DNA of 64,000 nt, taken from the NCBI GenBank assembly GCA_903813345.2, contig CAIIXF020000001.1, positions 11,701,915 to 11,765,914 on the forward strand, in the 5' to 3' direction. The position numbers were made by a program, and so were the translations under genes. Positions 36,801 to 47,600 of the stretch are shown here, piece after piece. The notes beneath the pieces were generated by a model. It made no database searches. It had not been told where the DNA came from and was given only the letters and a program-made list of their open reading frames with translations. The DNA is from Owenia fusiformis. Its lineage: Eukaryota; Annelida; Polychaeta; Sabellida; Oweniidae. The first letter of the stretch is position 1. The number at the start of each line of letters is the position of its first letter.

Positions 36801-37476
36801 ACCACCATCTGGAAATAAATTAAATTCTATAATTAAAAAAATATGATATCATGGCAATCAGACCAGGAGGAATAGCTAATGCCTTAATTGTCTTAATTTA
36901 AAAATGTATTTGGTGTTAGCATATCATTTTTATATAGCCATTTAAAGCATATAGAAAGTGTTTTGCCTTATACACATTTAGTCTATTTGGAATACAAGTC
37001 AAAAAATAGAGATTTGTTGAGGAGAAAAAATGATTTAATTTCAAGAATTATGACTCTTATTCTTAAAGAAAAGAAATAAAAATGATTCTAGTTACCAATA
37101 ATTCTTTTCTCAACAGTAAGTTTGCCACATGCACTTTATAATATCCACTTATTGATTACAGGTGATTTAATAATTAATGATTGTTTTTTGTTACAAATGA
37201 TTATTTTTGTCATATATTAATAATGAACAAATATAAAACTATAAAACAGACTCTAATGTTTATGTTTTAACCTTGGCATTTCAGCATATTTAATCATTTA
37301 ACTTAATTAATACAACTCTAATAGCCATAAGCTAAACTATACTATATTCTACATGTATGTCACATTTCAAACGGAAACCTACCTTGATTAGATTCAGAAA
37401 CTCCCAGTTGTCCTTGGTAGAAACACAAAGCCAAAAATGTGGTCAATGTCCACTTATTACACTGTATGACAAACAT
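33899..37476 (-). CDS. Secreted VWA protein with His-rich insertion and Asp-rich repeats (3' end unresolved)
   Basis: Five exons join in phase: 37476-37383, 36808-36048, 35822-35696, 34908-34678 and 34543-33899. Exon 1 (31 codons) starts MFVIQCNKWTLTTFLALCFY and looks like a signal peptide. Exon 2 opens a VWA fold (GNIIFLIDASSDVDPYYF), is then interrupted by about 110 residues rich in His, Asn and Gln (repeated HGHN/NHHEHN words, about 26 His), and resumes with RIRYAISVMSFAADVKVHLQ. Exons 3 and 4 finish the VWA (LGDALRKL, GLIVLITPITKEK). MIDAS is degenerate: DASSD in place of DxSxS, and Pro where the TDG aspartate normally lies, so metal binding by this site is doubtful. Exon 5 is hydrophilic and carries about ten 14-residue acidic repeats of the type IDELDHVNTKMLES. 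It ends in phase 1 (TCTAG|gtaaat) and the following exon is not certain. Candidates are a small exon at 21220-21003 or exon 14286-14132 of the downstream VWA gene. Likely an extracellular, possibly metal- or mineral-binding matrix protein; this is inference. Confidence 0.75.
34909..36047. other. Introns flanking VWA exon 35822-35696
   Basis: Apart from exon 35822-35696 these are plain intron sequences of the His-rich VWA gene; nothing else is recognised. Confidence 0.6.
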
Positions 37477-39365
37477 TTGGATAATTCTCAACTAGAACCA
37501 TTTATAAGCATTTTCTGAGACATAAAACTGGACCCATAAAACTGTGTTTCTTTCAAAAGTATTTTAAGGAAATGTGTGTTCTGGTCCATTAACTTCAGAA
37601 TTAGTTTTTAGTTCAATTAGCTTGGTGTCTTTTTGACCTTAGAAGTACCTGATAAGTGAATATTTCAATATAATTGTAGTTTGTCAGAGTTCTAACATAT
37701 TCCAGATTCTTCAAATTGATTTGGACAAGGAAATGTGATAGGCCACTTACTAATTAGAAGATCTATCATCTAGGTCAAAATTCATTAACAGCAAAGGCCA
37801 AAGAAAAGGGCTTTTTTGTCTCCTTTTTGTTGTTTGCAGTAGAATAAGATAAAATATTATTAGGATTTGAAGAAATAATATGTACATTATGTAACAAGAA
37901 CATCCCGAGAGTCAAAAAATAAACATTGCAACTGGATAGATTTGGAAAAAACCATCTATGTTCATGTAAATACCCAATGAAATGTTAGAATGAGAGATAT
38001 TTCATTCAAAAACAGTCTAGAGTGGGATGGTATGATTAAAATTCCTACAATAATTTTTGAGGAAAAGTATAGATCAACCAATCTAAATTTTGAAGGCTGT
38101 TTATCTTTAGTTGTTTTAGATTGATGTTTTTTGCTTGTTTATGTTTTCAGATTTAGTAACATACATACATGGTACTGTTGGTGGCCTAAAAGTAGTTTTA
38201 AACTGTAGAATTTTTTGTAAAAGGTTAAAATAACAGTAAATATTTTCTTTTATGAAGATCACGACCAGGCCTTGCTGATAACTCCCCATGTGAACCTCAT
38301 CACTCAACAAATAAAATGTTTTTTGGACAGGTCATTATTTCTAATTAAAACCGCTTAATCTGTCATCAGTTCTAGGTAATAAATTGCTGTTGAAAATGTA
38401 AGTAGATAAAATGCCTTAAGGTTGACTCCTGTATTAAATTGGGTTTCAAGGCTTTAAAATAGGCATACATGTAGGTAAGCCAATGGCAGATCCAGAGAGG
38501 CTCATGGGGCCCAAGCCCCCCTCCCCTGGGGTGGGTCCAGAAAACTTTTGAACCCCAAAAATTTGTAAGGCCTCAATTAGGCCTTTTTGGCCTTATCTTT
38601 TAATTTTAGGCCAAATTGTCAAAAAAGGGCCTCAAATTTTTCTAATTATTAATCTTCAGCCTTGAACTTTGAATGCATTTTTAGAATACATAATTATTAG
38701 GGCACTGTGGTATATTACATAGTACCATTCTATGCAATAAATTGGTGGTGATCAAATATTTTAACTTTTTGCATATTTTTACAGTCTGTCATTTTGTGTT
38801 AACATTCATTCAAAACTATACTCAAGCCTATATAGATATACTACATGTAATTTAACATTACATAATCCCAGTAAAAGCTTTAGCTTATATCTAATTGAAA
38901 GCCCATGCTTATATTAATCAATTAAAATAACACAAAAAGTAGTCTCGTTTCTGCTTACCAAGATCATGGAAAAATTTCTAAAATTAAAATCGATTTGGCT
39001 GGCTGCCTAAATATCCCAGTTTATATGATTGGTATATTATTGATACAAAAACAATTGCAGTTTGATTTGGTTAATATGCTTCATCTGCAAGCTACATTTG
39101 GAATCATCTTATGAAAAACAGTTAGTGAAATAAGAGTTTTTAATGCCCCTAGGTTCAAAAAAATACCTTTTCATTTTTTAACTTCAGAATATCTCATTAA
39201 CAATATGCTGATTTGATTCTCAATGACACATGAAAATTTGGGTATCTAAAATTTGCCCCTCTCCCATACATTTAAAATAAGGGGATAAATATATTATAGT
39301 GTACGAGATGCACTTGAAATGAACTGCCATTTACCTAGCATTTTTTAGAATACATTCAATACATA
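37477..39365. other. 5' flank of the His-rich VWA gene
   Basis: The promoter should be here. A TTATAAAT lies only about 24-31 bp before the start codon. A piece at 38480-38560 ('gatccagagaggctcatggg') resembles the GC-rich end of a dispersed element. Nothing else is recognised. Confidence 0.5.
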
Positions 39366-40028
39366 CATTTAATCATATCATCTTTGTTTTGTCAACCATG
39401 AAGCATAAGCACAATATCCAAGTGAAAAATAAATTGAATGTCAAAACTAATTTTTTCCTGATAAGTTCCAGAAGTCTCAGTATGAAGAATTACTGAATTA
39501 CTGAACATACGCAAAATCCAATTCTTGGTTCATAGATTTTACATGTCATAGTTCAGTGATTCTTCAATATTTTAGTCTTAGAGCATCAACAACGGGTCAT
39601 AAGGATGGTGCCCATTTATCAACTATTGTGGCATAAAGAAGTAAATTATGATTTTGTTAAATCATGGGCATTCAATCTATTGAAAGCTCATGGTTAAATG
39701 AAGAGTGTTGATTTTTTCAATATTCAAGTAAAAGACAAATCAACATTTTAAAGTTAAATATTAGAAGAGCGGAGGGAGGCAAACCATGACTAAATTATCT
39801 TCATTTTTCCATGACTGTTGATAACTGGGCTCCATGCCTTACTGTCAGCTGCTTACTGTATCAACAAACTAATGCAGCAGACAACTCATTTATATTGGAA
39901 TTTGTTTAGAAGATACATGGAACTCTGCCCCCTATATAATGTTATATATAATTTGTTTTTTAGATAAATTCCTAAGCGTTTATACTTCATGGTTGACAAA
40001 ACAAAGCTGATATAGTTAAATATGTAAA
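39366..40028. mobile_element. MITE-like element with inverted ends
   Basis: The left end (39372-39410, containing TTTGTTTTGTCAACCATGAA) is repeated inverted at the right (39978-40028, TTCATGGTTGACAAAACAAA). It is about 0.66 kb with no coding capacity. A GC-rich 'ggcgtcagaagggggagggc' piece follows at about 40040. Confidence 0.65.
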
Positions 40029-40433
40029 TTATACATTGGCGTCAGAAGGGGGAGGGCATTGGGGGTGACCGCCCCTCCCCCTTTCCCTGACTTTTTTTAG
40101 ATTTCGACCTAGCCTAGAATTGAAAGCTCTAGAGCTAATTAAAGTCAATGTGTAATAATGACAGAAATGATTCTATGTCAGTATATATAGGCTACATTTA
40201 TCGCATCCTACGACCCCTTTAGATTGTGGTCATACGCGCGTATAATTGGTCAGTCAATGTTTTTACAAAGTTGGAGAAAATACTACGCATTGCACACCTA
40301 AATGACCTACCTCGATACATTCCTTAGTATTTTAGAATTCTTTTTATGTTGTTAGATCGCCAATTGTATGGGTTTATCGGCAGAACGAAGAGATTTTAGT
40401 TTTGACATCGGAAATATATCAGCAATTTTCAAA

Positions 40434-40523
40434 ATGTCGGAAGGGGAATTCCCATGGGATTTCCCTTATGACTGGTGCATGCCGGGAACTGAATGGAGGA
40501 ATTTGACGGTTGAAATAAGTTAA
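40434..40523 (+). CDS. Possible small ORF or first exon, unrecognised
   Basis: ATG with A at -3 opens a 29-codon frame starting MSEGEFPWDFPYDWCMPGTE, with three Trp and no low complexity, ending in TAA at 40521-40523. A weak donor (AAATAA|gttaaa) would allow splicing onward. It lies in the divergent interval between the His-rich VWA gene and DDX54. It looks more protein-like than the surrounding DNA, but I recognise no family and the evidence is thin. Confidence 0.2.
   Translation: MSEGEFPWDFPYDWCMPGTEWRNLTVEIS
40444..40465. promoter_or_regulatory. Two adjacent NF-kappaB-type motifs
   Basis: GGGAATTCCC and GGGATTTCCC, 2 bp apart, both fit GGGRNNYYCC. They are about 1.2 kb upstream of the DDX54 start and 3 kb upstream of the His-rich VWA gene. 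They overlap the small ORF, so they may be chance. Confidence 0.3.
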
Positions 40524-41463
40524 ATATTATACGCAAATATTGCTATCAAAAACTAAGTTTTTTAGTCAAAGTCAAGTTAAGTTTTCTTGGGAATATTTTG
40601 CTGAGATTAGTTCAGAATGAACCAGAGAGGGTCACGCGGGGAGCACGCCCTCTGACCCCCCTAGATTGCATTTCGCGTGCGGTGCACTTCACGCGTGACC
40701 CATCCATACCAAAAAGTCGCCACCTCCCTTGGCAAATCCTTCTGACACCCCTGTTATAGAGCCTTAGTACAGGAAATAAGGACGTTTCAAAGAACATATT
40801 GAATCAAGTCCGTGATTATCTGGCTGGAATAGTAAGATTGAGGTATGAATTATTTTTTAAGATAAAGAGTGAAGATGAAACTATCTTTTGAGAAGCAAAG
40901 TCGAACGAATGCATAGGTGCATTCATTCACGCTCTGGGTCTCTGAGGATCGTGTTGGCCGTGTTGGATCGTGCAAGTCCATACGACAATCCAACGCATTA
41001 GAGGCGGTGTTCACCGTCTAACGAATGCAAAGAGCAGACCCTTGGGGCAAAATCATTGAACAGTTGAATGAACATTCACTGATTCAATAATTTCCATGGC
41101 ATGAGACAGAGTAAAGAAATTTAGTACTGTTTAGTAAACACATACATGAAAGACCTGTTCAACAATATAGTTTATTTTCACTTACATTCATATTTCACTC
41201 CAGACGAGGAGAAGATCAACAAAACTAGGAAACTTATCCAAATTCACCTCTTTAAAATTCGTGCATCAAAATATCACGTGACAAGAAGGGACTGATCATT
41301 CTAAAGAAAAAAATGTATTTTATTGAAGAGTCCTTCCGAAATGATTCAAAATAAGATAGTGATCTGATTTTTTAATCAATAAACTCAAATCGTTACGCTA
41401 ATACTGAATCTTTACGTACTGCAATGAGATAAGCGTTACACTAAAATTGATCAATCTTGAATC

Positions 41464-41494
41464 GGAAACGGAAGTCAATATTTTCAAAATGGCG
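41464..41494 (+). promoter_or_regulatory. DDX54 promoter elements (ETS-like and YY1-like)
   Basis: ACGGAAGT (ETS/GABP-type) is followed within about 15 bp by AAAATGGCGACC (YY1-type), 120-150 bp before the start codon, with no TATA box. This pairing is common at TATA-less promoters of ribosome-biogenesis and other housekeeping genes. Confidence 0.45.
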
Positions 41495-41616
41495 ACCTCC
41501 ATGTTTTGAACGTGCGAAGCATATTTTTGTTTAAATCGTATTTCCTTGCTTCTTTAAGAATTGTATTGGGGAATCTACACATTGTTTTACTTTACGAACT
41601 TATAATTGTCATTACA

Positions 41617-44600
41617 ATGGGGAAAACTAAAGGACCAAACAAGAAACGCGGTCAAAAAACTAAAAAATCACCCAAATTTAATAAAAATAAAAAAGTAAAT
41701 CAGGGATTTTCCCAGTCTACAAGTACTGGAGCAAATCATGGATCTCAAGAAAAGGTAAATTTTATTTAATTCGTTAGATAATCTATATATTATGTTGATT
41801 TACATAGCTCTACTTTATCTTATTCTGAGCTGCATACAGATGGCAGAATTTTTCTAAGAAAATACATCCTAAAGAAATACAATTATTTAGGATGTATTTC
41901 ATAAGAAAAATTCTGCTATCTGTGGAGCTGCACCATGGTGACGGTCTGACGATGATCATGAAACCTGATTTGTTTTCTTAATCTCTATGCTACCTCTGAT
42001 GCATATGCGTACAACTGCAGCAACTGTGTACTGCAACTGTGTACCAGCGGGTGTTTTGTGTACCGTGTTATTTACTCCTTAGAGTGCAATTTTTTGTACA
42101 TTGTATTGTGAGGAACATGCCAAATTGTATAAGAGGCATGTGTTATTTATTATTTTATAACTTTACCATATTTTTGTAAGCCACTTCATTATTTTATAAG
42201 TTAAATCTTCAATAGGCTAAATGCACAGGATTATGTGTGCACTATTTTTGTAGAATAGAATAGAATTAATGTGTATGTATGATCATAGAATGCAATTACG
42301 GCGACATCTATCTTACAGTGCATAAAATAATAGCACATCGAATAGAATGAAATATGTGTGTAGGATCATAGAATGCAGAACAGGCGACATCGATTTTATA
42401 GTGCCTAAAATAAAAGGCAAAAACTTAGAGTACAAAAAAGTTACACAAATCAATTTTCTATAGTATTTTTGTTTAATTTTTTACTGAATAAATACTGTAT
42501 CCTCATTTCTGATTTGCGAACCCACCATTTCCCATTGGTTTACATGGGAACGACGAGTTTCAAAAATTCATCAAATTTATCATGAATTTTCAACCTATAG
42601 TAATTGAGGAAAAAATTGGAAAAATTTGATGGCATTGGAAATGTGGCCAAGTTAAGTTTTCAGCAATAAAACAAGTATTTTCATGGCAGGTTAAGAAAAT
42701 AAAAATTCAAATATAAATTGGCTTTAACATGTAGTTCAATGAGGGAGCTAAGGTTGCCAAACTTATGGAGGGGAGTGTAAGTAAAATATAAATATATTTT
42801 ATAAGTGTTATTCATTGTGTGTGATAATTATCAAATATAACATAACTAATCTATAAAGATGTTTGTAAATGTTAGGCCTATTCATTGTGTTAAATTTTAA
42901 ATGGGAGACTGTTTGATTAAATTGACACCCCCCCCCCCCCCAAATAAAAATAAAAAAATTAAGAAAATATATGACATTTATGTTCATTATAATTGAGTTT
43001 GCTTTCCACTTACTGCACACCACTGGCTAATGGCAATGGACCCCCGCCATGATACTACATATGCCCATTTAATTCAAGCAAAGCAGTTTAAATACTAGTA
43101 CATAACCGGATTACATAACAACATTAACAGATTAACCAATTAACCAATACAAAATATAAAATGAAGGAGATAATAGATTGGTTTAAAAGGCTTTTTATTT
43201 GAAGCTTCTCTCTTTAAATATTCTGTACTATTCCAGATAATCAATTTATTTAACATGACTTTCAATAAGGCAGTAATGGCATTTATTTAAATTCTTTGAA
43301 AGGACTTGTATTTTATGCATTAAGTGGCATATTTTGCAAGTAGGAGGAGTCTATGTTAGTCGTTTTGATCATATGAATTGTAATTTTTTATGATACACAC
43401 AAAATGTGCCTTTAAAATTGCACTTTAAGGAGTAAATAATACGGTACACAAAACACCCGCCGGTACACAAAACACCCGCGGGCGTTTCGTGTACCGAACA
43501 GTGGCTGCAGTTGTACCCACCTCCTCTGATGGACGATTGATATTCTTCAAAAGAAATATAATCAACATTCATTGATCTCCGTATGTAATGTTAGTTCATA
43601 TATTCAACTATGCCATTATTATCTCTTTGGAGCCAGTTAGAGCATTTTTATCACCGCATTTGATTGTTGCCATATTCTGCCGTTATGAAGTCATGTCAAG
43701 GTAGTGTTGTGAATACAAAATTCAAAGACAAATGGCTGCCATTTTTCATTTAGAATTTGAATCACTGGTTTTGGCCTTACTTTTAAAAGATTGCAAAACA
43801 GACTAGAAGTGATCAATATATTAGTTCAAGTCTTTTGGATTGCCATTTTGAATTTACAACCAGTTATTTAGATTAAACTTGGATGATAGCATGCAATATC
43901 TCACAAAGGACAGTGTTTACTTGATAAGGTCAGGGTGCACTTTGAATTTTTTTTGCAATTTTGAAAAGTAAGCCACTGAATATTCTAGTTATTCAAACAT
44001 TCTGAAGAATTATCAACCCTCAATTAATAGTCGAGGTACACTAATGCATCTTTTGTGCAAGAATGAAAGATGTAGATGGTGTGTGGAATGAGTTGTGTTT
44101 ATCTGAAAATAGCACATGGTCATGACATTTCATCAAAGTGCACCCTGATCTTAAATTCTAATTGATAAAATATTCTAATTTAGATTTTCAAAGTAACATC
44201 TAAATTTATTTTTCTCCCGAATAAACTTTTCCATCAGTGCACGATGGTCCACATGAGATGTCTTCTAGCCAAGTAAATTGGCTGGAGACTCGAGTAACCT
44301 CTAATATACTCCCTCTAGCCTTTCCAATACAAGGCTGTTTGCTTCCATGGTGTAACATGTTTCTGAAAAGTGAGAATATCTGGTCAACAAAATCAGAATT
44401 GATTCTAAGTGGCGGAATGCAAGAGAGAACGGCATTTGAATGAGATAAAACTTAACATTTTTTTTTTTTTTGATCCACAGTCATTAACAAACATTTCATT
44501 CCAATAGGCTAATGGGACTTTTTAGTATAATCCATTACAATATTAGTAACAAAGAGGGTGGTGGTATTTGCTCAATGAATTGGGAGGACACAACCATTTT

Positions 44601-47600
44601 TTAATGGTCACTACTTTTCAGGATTCGCATGACAATGCAGCAGACTCAGATGAGGAATTTGCCAATGACACTCGTAAAATGGTTGCTCAACAGAACAGGA
44701 AGAAGAAAAAATCTGGTGGATTCCAGGCTATGGGTATGTGATATAGTGTATCTGTGATTAATTCAACAGCTAGGGCATTTTGCCTCTTCTAATATTTAAG
44801 TCTACTGTATTACCTTCTCAGACTCCTTAGCAGGTGTACAAAATCTGTTCCTCCATCTTTCATTGTCTTTGCTAAGAAAGTATTCTGGATCTTGAGACCC
44901 TGATAACAGGATGTACTTTCCGTATGCACATATTTCTTCAAATGCGGGGTTGTTCAGTTGTTGAGACGGGAAGAGAGTGAAAATATTTCAATCAATCGGA
45001 AATATGTACCCCACATTTTTCTTATAGACAGCTGTGTAATATGGATTAAACCCAAGTAAAGGTTTGCAAGTACAATTGTTTTCTGAAATGAGAAACACTT
45101 ATTTGATTTATATGATATTGTATTATTAATCATTGTTTTCAGGCCTATCGCATGCAGTTTTCAAAGGTATCACAAGAACAGGATATAAGATACCAACTCC
45201 TATACAAAGAAAAGTAAGTTGATCATGTATTCCATTGCATAAAACCTCTTATGGGTACACCACACTGAATGCTTGATTACTGGTCGAGCAGGTTAGCTTT
45301 TTGTTCATTGTATAATGGCCCATTTCATAATCTTATACAATACATTGATACAAACACAACAGTCGAGTGCATAGTAGAACTTTATAACTGCACTGAAACC
45401 TGTCTAATACAACACCATTGTTACCAACAAAAAGTGGCAATTCTCATATTTCCAGTTCTTCTAGAATGGAAGTCTACGGCAGGTTAAAAATGAGACAAAA
45501 AATGAAGCATTCACCTTGAGAAATGTTCAGATTAGACAGGTGTTTGAATACTATAATTTTGAATAAAACAAACACCCATGCACTTTCAGACAATTCCACT
45601 TATACTAGAGGGTAAGGATGTGGTTGCTATGGCAAGAACAGGGAGTGGAAAGACAGCTGCTTTCCTTCTGCCAATGTTTGAGAAACTAAAACAACACAGC
45701 GCAAAATCTGGAGCCCGTGCCATTATCATGTCTCCTACGAGAGAGCTGGCTCTGCAGACTCTTAAATTTACAAAAGAGGTAATTTAGGTTCCAGACTGTA
45801 TTGATCATTTTCTGATCAGTATTACTACATGTATTTTTTATCTATATATTTATACATATACTGTACGTACTGTTTATGGGTAGGTCCTTATAAAGGTGCC
45901 TTAATTATATTGTAAATATGTTTTAGATTCTGTCACTCAGGATAACAAACAGTACTGTGTCTTCAACAGTATTTAATTCAAAATAGTATAATGGAAAAGC
46001 AGTGAAATCCAAATACAATATCAAAGATTCAGATGTTATAGCACATTGTGCATGAACGCATTGTACATTTTAGTCTCACTGATTCTGATTTTCAGTTGGG
46101 GAGATTTTCTGGTCTACGTGCAGCTGTAATACTTGGTGGTGATAGAATGGAAGACCAATTCACTGCTCTGCATGAGAACCCTGACATGTAAGTAATGAGT
46201 GTGATGTCACTTCAAATGATCAAATGATATCTGGGCATGCCTACTCAATTTTTTTTGTTTCTAAAATGTAATTGATATACATGTGCATAGTATATACTGT
46301 TTATTGAACAGTATATGTTAAAGTGTTAAAGGGTGTGCTTTGTGTTTACTCCAAGGCTGTTATAAGCTTTTCAAAAAGAAAAAGTAAACTTTCTTACACA
46401 ATTGTCACTAGCAACACTCAACATCTTTATACAACCCCCCTCCCCTCCCTAGAAAAAGCTGAAAATAAAAAGTAAAACAGTATGTTGATAAGGATAAGAG
46501 GTATTGAATGTACTGCAGTGTATGTATATTGCTTATTAACATCTTGTTTTTCAATTTCAGTATCATAGCAACACCAGGTCGATTCATGCATGTAGTAGTT
46601 GAGATGGACCTTAAACTACATGAGGTTGAGTACATAGTCTTTGATGAGGCAGATAGGTGAGCTCAAATTATGAAGTTTTCCTTAATTTCTTGATTTCAGT
46701 GTGTCAGGAAAATGTAGTTATCATTAGACTTAACAATTATTGAAATCTTCCTGTGTGGTACATTTCCATCGTTAATATTTTCCGACATAAATGACTTCCA
46801 TTTCCATTCACATCTTGACTTTTTCAATAACTTGGGATTTTTATGAACAGGTTATTTGAAATGGGTTTCCAAGAACAGTTGAAAGAGATAATAGCTAGGT
46901 TGCCAGAATCTCGCCAGACTTTACTGTTCTCTGCTACCCTTCCTAAACTTATGGTAGAGTTTGCAAGGGCTGGACTACACAATCCCACCCTCATTAGGCT
47001 GGATGTTGACACAAAACTGAGTGAACAACTAAAAGTAAGTAGACCCCATGCTCACAAGGTGAAGTATTGCAATCAGACACTGTCCCATTTGCCTAATGAT
47101 TTGTCTATTTATCTTTTTGAGCAATAACTTGAATTATTGCAAGGATTTGCATTAGACTTTTTCTTGAATATTCTTATTTGTTTGTACTATTTTTGTTATT
47201 TCTTATTTGTTGAGCAGTTACCAAGAATCTATTATTATGGCAATATATTTACAGTAATAAGCAGAAAATAAATATTTTTTCATTATAGATGTCCTTTTTG
47301 CAATGTCGGAATGATGATAAAGCATCTGCCCTTCTTTACCTATTGAAGAATGTCCTGAAACCAAAACAGCAGACTGTAGTCTTTGTGGCCACAAAGCATC
47401 ACGTAGAGTACCTCCAGGCCGTAAGTTCACATTTACCTTAAGCCACATACATACCTCTATTAGACTAAGTCAAGATGACTTGACACTTGCTCAAAGTTCA
47501 AAATGTCACAAAAAGTTATTTCTTCACTGAACTTCTACATTAATCAATCTATTCTTAACATTATGTAATAATCATAAGTTGCCCCTATATATCCATCCCC

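Noticed and set aside
37500-37507. TATA-like TTATAAAT upstream of the His-rich VWA gene
   Set aside because: It lies only 24-31 bp before the start codon, which would leave practically no 5' leader.
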